Assembly (NCBI GenBank): GCA_948474755.1
Contig: CAOLHI010000057.1
Coordinates: forward strand, 1,550,001-1,614,000
DNA from: Ctenosaura bakeri
Lineage: Eukaryota > Chordata > Lepidosauria > Squamata > Iguanidae
Length of the DNA stretch: 64,000 nt
Direction: 5' to 3'
A program made the position numbers and the translations under genes. Below, in pieces: positions 1 through 10,813 of this stretch (position 1 is its first letter; every line of letters begins with the position of its first letter). Below the pieces are notes generated by a model. That model was not told where the DNA came from. It made no database searches and saw nothing but the letters and a program-made list of their open reading frames with translations.

Positions 1-568
1 GTCATCAAGGTTGTTATTGCCTTAATTGCATATATTTTTCTTAAGGTACACTCTAATGTTGGGTGAGTTCATGGAACCTCTCCACATCACAGAGGATATT
101 TTCATTTTTATATCTTGTAAAATTGAGAAATATTCCACAATTGGTCCTTAATGTCTTGTCTGTGGGACAAAAACAATGGGGGTTTCTGCCCAAGTAGACA
201 TATTAAATCAATGGCCAAAATATAACATTGTCACTCTCCCCTTCCTCGCTATTGTCACCCACAGTCAGAAATTCAGCCAGTGAACCTTTTCTTTATCACT
301 GCATTTTCTGCAGGAAGCATTAGTGCCTAGTGGGCAGCTGTGGGCAGCTGTGGAAAGCTAGGAGTCTAATGAACCACCTTGAAGATGTTCAAAAAATCAA
401 AAAAACATTCTTGTGCACAACTCCCTCTAGGGATATGTCAGCATTGGGGCATTTTCACCATGTTTTGAGTTTCGAAAAAGGCTTCTTCTAGATCTACACT
501 GGGCTAGGGAGGCTGCAAAATGTGTATAGATACACCTCATGCTCTCATTTTTGTATCATTTATGGACC
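1..568. other. Unassigned A+T-rich sequence
   Basis: I recognise no gene or repeat family here. A short direct repeat, GTGGGCAGCT, occurs twice in tandem near 333-352. No reading frame of useful length is present. Confidence 0.5.
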
Positions 569-617
569 AGAGAGAGAGAGAGAGAGGGAGGGAGAGAAGG
601 AGATTGATTGATTGATT
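569..617. repeat. (GA)n followed by (GATT)n simple repeat
   Basis: Alternating AG from 569 to 586 degrades into a GGGA-rich purine run to about 600, then four GATT units follow. The purine-only strand could form a triplex, but that is inference. Confidence 0.9.
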
Positions 618-904
618 TTAAAAATTGCAAAAACTGTTTTTGACACTGGGGGAAGGCTCTCCCCCAATGGGAGACAAAAAAGGGGCCCACAAACCACATT
701 CTGTTTGCCCCTGCTTTAAAATGAACAGTGATTCTTCCAAGAAATATAAGGCTTTCTGAAGATCCATGTTCTCTGTCTTCTCCAATTAATACTCATCTCA
801 ATATGTATGATTCTGCTGCCTGTGATTGTATATACATACTCATAGATATAGTACAAAATGTTTGCTGTTGATACAGAAATAAATATGATGCATCCACAGA
901 TTGG

Positions 905-981
905 CATCTGTAACCCAGATTGGGTTACAGATGCCCAGTCTGTAACCCAGTCTGGGTTAACCCAACCCAATCTTTGGGTTG
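905..981. repeat. Three consecutive perfect hairpins built on AACCCA/TGGGTT
   Basis: Three adjacent inverted repeats are exact. The first pairs 905-917 with 921-933 (13-bp arms, 3-nt loop). The second pairs 944-950 with 952-958 (7-bp arms, 1-nt loop). The third pairs 963-970 with 974-981 (8-bp arms, 3-nt loop). All use the same CCCA/TGGG core. The flanks show no transposon termini that I recognise. Confidence 0.9.
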
Positions 982-1257
982 CCAATCAAACCCATAGCCA
1001 GACATGTTGTGATAAGAGAGTCTTTCTCTTTTGGAACAACCAGCATTAGGGTAGCTTTATGGAACATGACAAAAGAGTATCCTAATCTGCACATGCTGTT
1101 TTATATGTAGAGATGCAAATTTAGAAATAATGACTAATTTAAATAGAAATAAAATAAATCTCATCATAGTCAGGTTGACTGTAACCAGATGTACTTAATG
1201 CCAGCTGCCCTGGTGATAATTGTTGATTGGCAGCTTCAAAGGCCTTCTTTCCCCTTC

Positions 1258-1440
1258 TTTGTTGTTGTTCTTATTTGCTACCAAGTTGGCATAGATTTAG
1301 AGCAACCCCAAGAGGTCATCAACTGTCCTGCTCAGATCTTGCAAACTCAGAACCATGGCTGGCTTGACTGAATCCATCTACTTGCAGTGAGGACTCCCTC
1401 TTTTCTTACTTGCCTTCCACTTTACCAAGCATTATCTACT
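1258..1440 (-). mobile_element. RTE-BovB LINE 3'-end fragment, antisense
   Basis: The stretch opens with a GTTGTTGTT run and 'ttgctaccaagttggcat', and contains 'ccactttaccaagcatta'. The same order of motifs recurs at 25218-25400 and 51183-51620 in this window. It matches my recollection of the squamate BovB 3' region read backwards. It is short and heavily mutated. Confidence 0.6.
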
Positions 1441-1489
1441 CTAGTTCTAGTTCTAAAATCTGTCAACAAATACGAAGACAAAAGAATGG

Positions 1490-2325
1490 TTCACAGATTG
1501 CTCCATATGCATTCCAGACTCCAAGAAAGGGGCACCAAGGATTGTAGTAACCACAGAACCATTGATTTCCCATGCAAGCAAGGTGATGTTCAAACTTCTT
1601 TTACTATATATGGACTTTTACTATATATGGAGTGAGGAATACCAGATGTCCAAGTTGGGTTCAGGAAAGAAAGAAGCACTAGGGATTATATTGCAAATAT
1701 ACATTGCATAATGGAGCACACCAAAGAATTTCAGAAGAAAATCAGCCTGTGCTTTATAGAGTACAGCAAAGCCTTTGATTGTGTAGATCATGAAAAACTT
1801 TGAGTCACTTTTAAAGAAATGGGTGTGACAGAATGTTTGATTGCTCTGATGTGTAACCTGTACTCAGAACCAGAGGTTACCATCAGGACAAGATATGGAG
1901 AAATGGAATGGTTTCCAGTTGGTAAGAGGGCCAGGCAAGACTGCTTATCTGTTAACTCATGTACTGAATATATATGTAAAGTCAAGAAACAGATTACAAA
2001 GGCAGGTTTACAGTTGAAGATTGACAAAAAAAATAATGACCACACATTATTCATATAATTTTAAGTAGATAATGGAGACAATGAAACAGTTCAAGATTTT
2101 CCATACTCAGTCATTAATGGCTCAGTCATCAGAATGGAGACTGCATTCAAGAAATCAAAGGAAGCACTTGAAGAGATAATTATAAAGGAACTAGATTCTG
2201 AGATATAAAGATATCTCATTGAATACTAAAGTTAGGATTGTCCATGCCATTGTAGTTCCAGTTTCTATGTGTGGTTGTGAAAGCTGGACAGTGAAGAAAT
2301 AGCTGAAGTGAAGTGAAACAGTGAA
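1490..2325 (+). pseudogene. Decayed RTE-BovB reverse transcriptase fragment
   Basis: Translated pieces match an RTE-type reverse transcriptase in order: LISHASKVMFK, then VQVGFRKERSTRDYIANIH, then SKAFDCVDHEKL (the catalytic motif A region), then EMGVTECLIALMCNLY and GEMEWFPVGKRARQDC (the start of motif B, with the usual QGC changed to QDC). A stop codon follows HEKL and the frame shifts near 1550. The catalytic YADD region is not recognisable. A CGCESW-like stretch near 2270-2300 (CGCESWTVKK) is the C-terminal signature of these LINEs, so about 150 bp before it appears deleted or scrambled. This is dead coding sequence, not a host gene. Confidence 0.75.
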
Positions 2326-2488
2326 GCAACAGTTAAGTTTTGTTATATCCCTCATAATTTAGCAAGAAGCAACATCATGCCATTATTGTGTAACTAACTT
2401 TTAGTTACTTTTATGGTTATAGGCAAATTGCCTCACTAACTGGCAAAATAGGCATGTCACCTAATTCAAGTTCTGGCTTGGGTTGTGC

Positions 2489-2722
2489 ACTAGAGCCCTG
2501 GTGGAGCAGTGGTTAAATGGCAGTACTGCAGCCTCAACATTGTGAGTTCAGTTGTGCAGGGCTCCAGGCTGACTCAGCCTTCCAGCCTTCCATAGGTGCT
2601 AAAATGAGTACCCAGCTTGTTGGTGACAATTAGCTAAAAACATTGTAAACAGCTTAGGGAGTGCTTAGCCCTACTAAGCAGTATAGAAATGTAACTGCTA
2701 TTGCTAACTGCTATTCTCTTTG
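2489..2722 (+). mobile_element. tRNA-derived Sauria-type SINE
   Basis: The head 'tggtggagcagtggttaaat' resembles a tRNA A box. 'gactcagccttccagcctt', 'aaaatgagtacccagcttgt' and 'ttgtaaacagcttagg' follow, and it ends in a CTATTGCTAACTGCTATT microsatellite tail. This is the order of the common squamate Sauria-type SINE. It is a full-length but mutated copy, presumably transcribed by RNA polymerase III when active. Confidence 0.75.
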
Positions 2723-2789
2723 TGTATGTTGAGGCAGAAAAGAGAAGAGTATTTTACACCACAAGCCAACATCTTGTAATGTTCATTTT

Positions 2790-2965
2790 TTTAAAAAAAA
2801 CTTAAGTAATAGAAAATATTTTAATTACTTTTGAGAAGCAGGAAAGCAAACAGTTATTCTTCAAAAATTAACTACCCACTTGGCGCCTTGGAACTATAAC
2901 TAGCTATAACTATAGTTAACCAGTTTTAATATAATTCAGCAAATAATTGCTGGATTAAAATAACC
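2790..2965. repeat. TAACT/AGTTA-rich degenerate repeat
   Basis: Repeated 'aactataactagctataac' type motifs occur here. Similar GTAACTGTAAC-bearing stretches occur at about 22480-22590, 32090-32215 and 33030-33110. I suspect one dispersed family with a GTAACT/AGTTAC core but cannot define its ends. Confidence 0.35.
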
Positions 2966-3909
2966 ATCCACAAACATGCATTGTGAACTGCATTAAACAA
3001 AACTGAGATTTGCAAAATCCAAAGGATAACTGTGTTCCAAACCTTCATTAATCTGGGAGCTTTGGGCCAGGTCAGGTCATATCAGAATTTGCAAAGAACA
3101 AATTCCTCAAGACTCCCTGGCTGGAAGCAAGATAATTCAGTCCCAGGTTTCTCAAGGTCGGCATGCTTCCCTGTTCTGAGTGGGATCAAATAAACTCCTT
3201 GCTCTCTTTCCCCAGCCAGTGCTGTTTTATGTTTACACCTCCAGTGACAAGCAAAAAAACAAACCTTGACAGCCCAATTACAATCCACTTGGGTGTTCTT
3301 CTTCCAAGCACAAAAGGATCTCTAAATGTTCTCTCAGTGAGTCCTTTAAACTCACTGTTCACTGAGGAGCAGTGACAGGTACGGTATGAGGGCCTTATTA
3401 AGGGTGCAAGGAAGATCATGTGGGTTTGAAGACACATACTGCCATGGGAGCCTAGGCTGAGAAAATTTGGCTGTTGGAATTCCATTCTGAGGCTCCCAAT
3501 TAGCAAGCAACAGCCTGTCACAAAGCTGTTAACACATGGAGTTTTGGAGGAAGAACAGTACAGAGCAAAGCAGAGTAACAGGCAATGGTGGCAGCGGCGG
3601 GAGGGAGGGTGGAATGAAACTTAGGTAATCCACACAACAAGTGCTTTGGGTTGCAGTGACTGGAGTGAGCATATTTTATGCCATTCAACTTTACCTGTAT
3701 TTAATAGATAACGTTACTTGTCATTTTAGGTCAGGTATGAATTTTCCCCATCTAAATTTATCTACAGATTTCAAGGCTCTCAATAACCTTCTCTTCTTTT
3801 TGCAGAGTTAACACAAAGGCATTGGCAATCTCCTGTTTTTCTTTGGTTGCTTTCCAGGTTCTGTACATAATCAAGCTCTCTTCAGGCATTCTGTATACTA
3901 TCCTAAATA

Positions 3910-4138
3910 TGTTGTTGTGTGCCTTCAAGTTGTTATCAACTTATAGTGACCCTAAGGTGAACCTATCAAAGGGTTTCCTCAGCAAGATTTGTTCAGAGGG
4001 GGGTTGCTATGGCCTTCCTCTAAGCTGAGACATTGGGACTTGCCCAAAATCAGCCAGTGGGTTTCCATTGTCAATCTAGGATTCAAACCCTGGTCTTCTA
4101 GAGTCCTAGTCCAACACTCAAACACTGCCTCACACCTT
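3910..4138 (-). mobile_element. tRNA/CORE SINE with BovB-like tail, full length
   Basis: Read on the - strand it has a tRNA-like head (B box in 'ctggtcttctagagtcc' complement), a CORE-like 'ccactgg..ttttgggcaagtc' centre and an 'aaggcacacaacaa' tail at 3910. It is one of about 13 copies of this family in the window and keeps the internal CTGAACAAATCTTGC block. Confidence 0.8.
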
Positions 4139-4325
4139 AAATGTATGAAATACAAGAAGAAGGAACAACAGAACCAGGCCAGCGCTGGCCTTCTGTCACT
4201 GGCATATGTATGTTAAGAAGACCTGAAAGCAGGGGTTTCCACACAGATACTTTATGCAGTGCAGGAGTGCCACATCATCACACAGGAGTTCTACTCACAC
4301 CAAGTACCTACTCCCGTAGATGAAA

Positions 4326-4452
4326 AACCATGGTGCAGTGGTGTAGCACATGGCTTGCGTGTAAAGTGACCTATTTTCACTTCCTAGCGTCTCTCTAGTT
4401 GGGTAAAAAGGCTTCTGTCTGAAACCTCCAGTAGCCCCTGCCAATCTGTGTA
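4326..4452 (+). mobile_element. tRNA-derived SINE (AGCACATGCTT head)
   Basis: A tRNA-like head with 'tgtagcacatggcttgcgtg' is followed by 'cttctgtctgaaacctccag' and 'tgccaatctgtgtagac'. Related pieces lie at 24348-24495 and, antisense, at 36080-36205. It is truncated before the usual GGGCTAGATGGACC segment. Confidence 0.55.
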
Positions 4453-4600
4453 GACCAGTGGCCCACAACCTAGAGCTCCTGGATGTTGTTGACCTTCAGC
4501 TCCAAGAAGCATCAGCCAACATGACTAACAATGAAGGATTCTGGGAGCTGTAGATCAACAACATTTATGGACTCATAGCCTGGAAACCACAGATGTTGAA
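4453..4600. mobile_element. MITE with ~45-bp imperfect terminal inverted repeats
   Basis: The left end 'cagtggcccacaacctagag' and the block 'ggatgttgttgaccttcagc' pair with 'gggagctgtagatcaacaac' and 'cctggaaaccac' at the right. The pattern (a title-like TIR followed by an 'aactcccagaatcc' block) fits a non-autonomous hAT-type element. Degraded relatives lie at 5190-5320, 5995-6095 and 59985-60045. Confidence 0.5.
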
Positions 4601-5189
4601 AATGTGACCCAGAAAGCCTGCCCTGTTATAAGCCAGCTCCATGTGCTCTTTGTGTTAGTGGCATGCACACAGATAGATTCAAGGCATCAAAGAGGCAGGT
4701 GCGGTGGTACGTATGACATTATTTTTATTTATTAGGTGTCTTTGTAGTCTACTTTTTTTCTCTAGATAGCGGAACATTTACTTTGTTCTCCACTTCGTCA
4801 CAACAATTCTGTGAGGCAAATCAGATGGAAAGAATGATTGGCCTAAAAATCACCTAGAGAGCTTCAGGCTCAGTGGAAACTAGAGCCTCATTTTCCCTAG
4901 TCCCAGTCCCAGAATTTAACCATTACATCACACTGACATCAGGAGCAGGGCCAACAGACAGATTCCCACTACCTTCACCATGAGAAAGAGCAGAGACAGG
5001 CAATGTGCAACTCACACACTGTATGCATTTCCAGAAGCGCACCAAGGGAACTCTTATGCATGGTACTGTTACAGCTCTGCACTCAGAAAACTGCATTATA
5101 CATGGTAAGTGTAAATACATACAGCCAATCAAATTTAAAAAGCAAACACAACAAACTGACTGAAACAACAACAACAATAATATGCTGAG

Positions 5190-5320
5190 GATAGGAATAA
5201 AACCTCCAAATGTTGTGGGGTGGCAATTCCTAGCATCTTCACCATCGGCTGTATCAGCTGGGGCTGCTGTGACTAACAGTCCAGCAACATGGCTACATGA
5301 TTCCAACTGCTGCAATCTGC
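5190..5320. mobile_element. Degraded copy of the hAT-like MITE
   Basis: 'cctccaaatgttgtggggtg', 'gcaattcctagcatcttcac' and 'ctaacagtccagcaacatgg' give the same inverted layout as 4453-4600, with more decay. Confidence 0.4.
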
Positions 5321-5419
5321 TGGATACAGGCCTGTAGTTGCAAGGAAGTCAGACAGATGGATGTCTGTAAGGAGGTGTCTCCAATCAGCAAGATACAACA
5401 TGTTACACAGCAATAAAAC

Positions 5420-5602
5420 ATTGTTGTTATGTGCCTTCAAGTCATTTCCAACTTTTGGAGACCCTCAGGGAAACCTATCATGGGGTTTTCTGGGGATGAG
5501 AATGAGTGACATGTCCAGTGGGTCTCCATGGCCAAGTGGAGAATCGAGCCCTTGTCTGTAGGGTCATAGTCCTACACTCAAACCCCACTACATGCTGGCT
5601 GT
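5420..5602 (-). mobile_element. tRNA/CORE SINE, internally deleted
   Basis: It starts with 'tgttgttatgtgccttcaag' and ends at the tRNA-like head 'ctacatgctggc'. Compared with 48964-49195, the middle AAGATTTGTTCAGAGG block is missing, so it belongs to a shorter subfamily also seen at 32441-32628 and 50606-50985. Confidence 0.8.
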
Positions 5603-5668
5603 CTTAATATCTCTCATACCTCATGCCCTAAACTTACAAGCCTAATTACAAGCCAGTGATAAAGAGTT

Positions 5669-5693
5669 ATGTATGTATGTATGTGTGTGTATG

Positions 5694-5731
<38 letters not shown>
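5669..5731. repeat. (GTAT)n/(GT)n/(AT)n compound microsatellite
   Basis: ATGT units grade into GT and then a run of about 15 uninterrupted AT dinucleotides at 5701-5730. Likely length-polymorphic. Confidence 0.95.
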
Positions 5732-5733
<2 letters not shown>

Positions 5734-5994
5734 TGGAGTCACCGTATTTTTTAAATCTCTACAAGTCATCACATGGGGAAAGAAATAGTACCTGCAAAAA
5801 AAAGGCTGTTTGACTCTTCTGCATCTCCACCCCAACATCTAATCTGCTGACAAAGCATTATCTCCCAAACACTTGTTGCTATATGAAAATGGGAAAAAGC
5901 TATATGAATGAATAAAGCTACAGTGTGTGGGGACTTCTGAAAGTAAACAGTACTTTAAATGAAAGTATTAGAGCATGAGTGGGAATCATATCAC

Positions 5995-6095
5995 CCCCAT
6001 GCGGTTAAACTGCAATTCCCAATATTCCTCACCGTTGGCTATGCTGGTTGGTTTGCCCAGACTTGCAGTCCAACAACATGTGGATGGTTGCATTA
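5995..6095. mobile_element. Degraded hAT-like MITE copy
   Basis: 'ctgcaattcccaatattcct' and 'cttgcagtccaacaacatgt' form the opposed arms, as at 4453-4600. No clear target-site duplication. Confidence 0.4.
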
Positions 6096-6699
6096 TCCTG
6101 ACCCCTGATCCCCTTGAATCTGGGAAACCTACATAATCACTGAATGATCATGGATTACCTGTGTAATGTGTGGGCTGACCACTAGGAAACATTTAGCAGC
6201 TTTGCAATACACATTAATCAAGGCTGCAACCAGAGTTGCAGGTACTCTTGTTGGGGCTATTATGTCTTTTCTCCCACCAACTCACAGAGCAACATTTGAA
6301 GGATGTCAGAATGTTTTGATTTAAAACTATACTTGGTCATCAAGACTGAACCTTCTTTCTGGTGATTATCTACAAGCAGGAGTCATTCTTTATTGCAATA
6401 AAACTTGTCTTACAGATAGAGCTTTTCATAAATTTGTTTTAGTCCTTAAAAAACAGTGATGCTGTGCAAAACCTAAGCCATAAACCAACAAGGTGTCATG
6501 TCATGGCCCCGGTCCTGAGCAGCATGATAGGAAATCTGTTAATTCCACTTCATCCATATATCCTAAAGAGGAGTGAGAGATCCAGTCCCTGTTCTCCAGC
6601 TGGAGAATGTTGGCCTGAAATCCAAACATTTCAAGACAGGACTACAAGAGACAGCTTCTTCTGAGTTTGAGCCTCCCCAGTGCTTGAAGGACCGATGTT

Positions 6700-6978
6700 T
6701 CAACATGTGGGACATCTTCTGCTCCCTAAATTTTGCTCACAAGAGCAGAGAATGCATCAGATATGAAGTCTCTGGGTATTGTTTTATGGACAACATTAAT
6801 AAACTGGTATGTGTACAGATGAGAGTGATTAAGATGACAAAATGTTTTGGAATCAAGGCATATGAGGAGCAGTTGAAAGATCTGAGCACATATTTAGCCT
6901 GGAAAAGAGAGGATGGTGAGAAGACATGATAGCTGTCTTCAAATAACTGAAGAGCTGTGATAGGAAACATGAAACCAA
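6700..6978 (+). mobile_element. Old CR1 LINE, 5' piece (split by a younger CR1)
   Basis: The text follows the CR1 3' coding region in degraded form: 'aacattaataaactggtatg', 'gcatatgaggagcagttgaa', 'acatgatagctgtcttcaaa'. It stops near 'gagctgtgataggaaacatg' and resumes at 7563 beyond a younger CR1. No intact frame remains. Confidence 0.75.
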
Positions 6979-7562
6979 CTTGCATCAATAGGAGCATGGT
7001 GACTAGCTCGAGGGAGGTAATGGTACCACTCTACTCTGCATTGGTTAGGCCTCATTTGGAATACTGTGTCCAATTCCAGGCACCTCAATTCAAGAAGGAT
7101 ATTGACAAGCTGGAATGTGTCCAAAGGAGGGCAACCAAAATAGTGAAGGGTCTGGAAGCCATGCCCTATGAGGAACAGCTTAGGGAGCTGGGTATGTTTA
7201 GTCTGCAGAAGAGAAGGTTAAGAGGGGACACGATAGCCATGTTTAAATATTTGAAGGGATGTTATGTCAAGGAGGGAGCAGGCTTGTTTTCCGCTGCTCC
7301 AGAGACTACAACAAGATTGGATTCAAGCTACAGGAAAGGAGATTCCATTTGAACCTCAGGAAGAACTTCCTGACAGTCAGAGCTGTCCAGCAGTGGAATA
7401 TGCTGCCTTGGAGTGTGGTGGTGTCTCCTTCTTTGGAAGTTTTTAAGCAGAGGCTGGATGGTCATCTGTTGGGAATGCTTTGATGGGTGTTCCTGCATAG
7501 CAGGGGGTTGGACTGGATGACCCCTGGGGTCTCTTCCAACTCTATGATTCTATGATTCTATG
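6979..7562 (+). mobile_element. Younger CR1 LINE 3' end inserted in an older CR1
   Basis: It begins at 'cttgcatcaataggagcatg' and encodes recognisable C-terminal ORF2 text ([37 protein letters not shown]). It closes with 'ttggactggatgacccctgg' and an ATTCTATG-unit tail at 7541-7562, the CR1 hallmark. It is 5'-truncated, as usual for CR1. A frameshift near 7260 separates the last reading frame. Confidence 0.9.
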
Positions 7563-7880
7563 AACTTGTTTCTATTACTGCAGAGGGCAGCGGTATAATT
7601 CTAAAAGGTAGGAATTTCCAGGAGTAGATTGGACAATAGGGGAAACTTCTTAATGATTAGAGTTGTTGGTTGTGGAATAGGGTACCTCAGGATCTGGTGA
7701 GTTCTCCAGAAAGAGGAGTTAATATACAGGTGCTATGATGTTTGTCAGGGATGTTATAGTGTCATGCTACATTATAGAAATGTCAATATGTGAGTTGGAT
7801 TTAGACGAACTTGGGGGAACCAGATGATCTCCATGGAACTTGCCAACTCTGTAATTTTCCAATTCTATGATTCTATGCAC
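7563..7880 (+). mobile_element. Old CR1 LINE, 3' piece
   Basis: Starting 'aacttgtttctattactgca', it continues the 6700-6978 copy: 'gcagagggcagcg', 'ggtaggaatttccaggagta', and a decayed terminal 'ccaattctatgattctatg' near 7860-7877. The two halves join without overlap if 6979-7562 is removed. Confidence 0.75.
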
Positions 7881-8448
7881 AGTTTCCCTTTGGGAATTAA
7901 CAGTCTGTTCTCTAGACAAAGTAAAAGATTGAATTGAACTGAAAGGATGGAAGCCACCTAGAGCTTTTTAGAGGAAAGAAAGGATAATGAGTAAACCAAT
8001 AAAGCAGTGCAAACTGTATGTGTTGTACTATGTACAACTATCACTAAAATTAAAGGCACAATATAGAGCCTAACTTTCATTTTGGAAACGAGACATCTAG
8101 ATAATCCAAAATCCAGGAAGAAGTTTGGTTGAGGAAAAGCTCTGCAGCATCTCTAGCCAGCAGAGAATCTCAGGTTGGTTTGGCACCAATGATGTTTCAT
8201 ATATGATGCCAAGAAGTTTAGAATAGGACCTTGTGTATGTTTGTAGGACTATACTGTTAAGAAATACATCACACTAGGGACACAGATGTCAACTGTCACT
8301 CTCCTAAAATGTTCCTGCTCCCCGTAAGCTCAGCCCTCACAGTTGCTGGGAAGAATATATTATTAAGATTTTTTCCTGCTTTAAGTAAGTACTTGGGATT
8401 GACTTGGTCTTGAATGGGCAATTAACTCTATCAGCTTTATCAAAGATA

Positions 8449-8560
8449 TGAGCCCATCTACACTCCAGAATTATGGCTCTATTATTCTACTTTAACTGCA
8501 ATCTTATGGAATTTTGGGGTTGGTAGTTTGATGAGACATTAGAGAGCTCTGGATGGGAAC
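8449..8560. mobile_element. Half of a palindromic MITE related to family P
   Basis: 'gagcccatctacactccaga' and 'ctattattctactttaactg' match the element at 34909-35110, which has a GGCCCATTCACACTAC terminus. Only the left arm is clear. Confidence 0.5.
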
Positions 8561-8580
8561 TATAAATGCCCCTGTTCCCT

Positions 8581-8783
8581 GTTGTTGTGGTTGTTGTTGT
8601 TGTTGTTGTTGTGTGCCTTCAAGTTTTTCTGATTTATGGCAATCCTATGGCAAACCTATCAGTAAGTTTTCTGGGACTGAGAGCATCAAAGTCACCCAGT
8701 GGGTTTCCATGACTGACTGGGAAATCAAACCCTGGTCTCTAGAGTTGGATTCCAATGCTCAAACCACTACAACACATTGGCTC
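8581..8783 (-). mobile_element. tRNA/CORE SINE with long (GTT)n tail
   Basis: A run of GTT units at 8581-8612 is the complement of the ACA/AAC tail. It is followed by 'gtgtgccttcaag' and ends at the head 'actacaacacattggc'. It is the internally shortened subfamily. Confidence 0.85.
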
Positions 8784-8980
8784 ACAGTCCTTTGACAGTT
8801 CTTTTAAACATGGCAACCCATAACCATAAGAGTCCTCTGATCCTAACACACTGGAAATTATGCTACATGCTTTTGCTCTTTGATGGATGCAGCTGGTATA
8901 AGCATGATTGTGTTTGTGCTTGTGTGTATCACTCAACTGCATGTATATGGATAAATTATACCCACTAACTGATTGATTCC

Positions 8981-9113
8981 ACACTCAGCCATGGAAAACC
9001 ACTGGGTGGCCTTGGGCATGACATATACTTTCTGACCCCCCCAAATCCCATGATAGGTTCACTTTAGGGTTGCCATAAGTCAGAAATTATTTCAAAGCAC
9101 ATGACAATAACTA
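8981..9113 (+). mobile_element. tRNA/CORE SINE, head missing
   Basis: It begins at 'cactcagccatggaaaacca' and ends 'gccataagtcagaaattatt' plus a decayed CACATGACAATAA tail. The tRNA-like head is absent (5' truncation or deletion). Confidence 0.75.
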
Positions 9114-9119
9114 AGTCCC

Positions 9120-9425
9120 AGTTCATACTGTTGCCCCACTTTTCCAGTTGCTTCCAGTTTCTCTCTGCTGCCCTTTGTCTTTAGCTTCCTTTGACTTCTG
9201 CAACATGTACAAAAGTAGTTTGCACTGGACTCAGCAAGAGGGAAGAGGAGAGGAGGGGCAGACTCTTACCCTTCCCAGTAGGCTTAGGTAGAAGCAAACT
9301 ATTACAGCCTCTTCCAACTTGTATGTTTCCTCATTAACAACTTTTGCTATCTTGGTCACACCCTGATGTTACTTGGCCACATATGTCCCAGTTTTCATCA
9401 GTGGAAGGATATTGGAGGATACAGT
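9120..9425 (+). mobile_element. Family Q repeat, copy 1
   Basis: Shared blocks with five other copies include 'gtagtttgcactggactcag', 'cttcccagtaggcttaggta', 'aagcaaactattacagcctc', 'ttcctcattaacaacttttg' and 'tgatgttacttggccacata'. It ends 'ggatattggaggata'. The family has no reading frame that I trust. See the copy at 29934-30594 for the ends. Confidence 0.75.
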
Positions 9426-10813
9426 AAGGCACGTGCAAATATGTCCAGCGGCTGGTATTTGTGACCTCTCCTTGGGGACATGGCTATGACAACTGTCATG
9501 AAGATTGCCTGCACTTCCAAATTTACCACTACACTGTTGGAGCTAACTCAAGGAAGTCAGTAGATGAGAGAGGGAAAAGGGAAAAGAAGGAAGGTGGGGG
9601 GAAGAGGAGTCAAGTGGAACATAAAAGAAGAGTTTCGTGTTCATAAAACGCAGTTAACACTTTAAAAAGCAGCCACAATCTGCCATTTGCTTTTTGACTC
9701 TGGAACTCAGCCGAGTATTGGAAAAGTACTTGGAATCGATCAAAACTGACAGGAACCACCAACTGCAAACAGCCAGAGGGGCTGAGGGAGTCCGGCTGAT
9801 CAGCTGCGAGTCAGTCACACAGCTTCAGAGGGTCTTGTATGCATCATGCTCAAAGAATGTGCAATCTTTTGATTTCCACATGACATTTCCCCTCTAGCAA
9901 TGAAAATAAGAGCAGTGCATTCATGCTTCCAGAGAAACTGGGAGGCTGACTGGGGCAGTGATTTTATGCACTCTTCATCTTTAGTATCTCCCAAGGCTAG
10001 GAGTGGAATCAGCCAGGAATGAAAATGCCTTCATTGTCTTAGCTCAGCATAGTGCTTGATAGAAGCACCATTTTCAGTAAAGAGCATGAAAACTTGCAGA
10101 AGGGAACAAAGATCTCACTTATCAACAGCCCTAATGAGTGAGAAATCAGCTTTCAACAAATTCTTGGAAAATCTGTACTTCTGTGATGTCAAAACAGCTT
10201 CACTGGGAAAGCATGAGACCATTTATCCTAGAAGAAACTCATATCTGACAATATTCCGATTTTCTAAAAGTTGCATACAAAAACCCATGGAAACAACAGT
10301 GGGCACCAAGACAGATCTTCCCACATCTGGTAACCTGAACATCACTGAAAGTCACTTCACATCACCATTTGGGTCTCATGTTTCAATCTAGGCTTAGGGG
10401 AGGTGAAAGGAAGAGGGTAACTATAGAAAGCATAAACCCAGTATTTCAAGGGATGAGCCTAATGATTCTAAACAGAGCCAACACATTCTTATCCAAAAGA
10501 CAGATATGGGTTCAGACACCACAATTTTTCAATGTTTCCTTTTCAGTAATGGAAATCAGTCTTTCTGAATGTGGTGCTCTCAGAAGGTAGCCCTCTAGGA
10601 AGTTTGGATGTCAGCTTTCTAGGTAACATAGGTAACAGTAAGGATTTCTCAGAGTGGTAGATAAAAGGCAACTCAAGGAGAATGAGGTTGAGAGAAAATT
10701 GAGCTAGAGACATCAGAAAGTCCTGCCCAAAATTCCACCTAATCCAACCTTTCCCAACCGGGTTCCCTGTTATTAATCCACCATGACCATGCTTTCTGGG
10801 GATTATAGACGTA
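9426..10813. other. Unassigned sequence
   Basis: No repeat family recognised. A purine-rich stretch lies at 9565-9612. An open frame of about 110 codons on the + strand (10056-10391) has no family signature and no bordering splice sites that convince me. Confidence 0.4.

Noticed and set aside
905..981. A CRISPR-like or interstitial telomere array
   Set aside because: Repeats are inverted, not direct with spacers, and units are AACCCA, not AACCCT in tandem.
3186..3521. 111-codon frame on the - strand
   Set aside because: No family signature, no splice or promoter context, composition typical of chance frames.
10056..10391. 111-codon frame on the + strand
   Set aside because: No recognisable domain and no bordering splice signals; likely chance.
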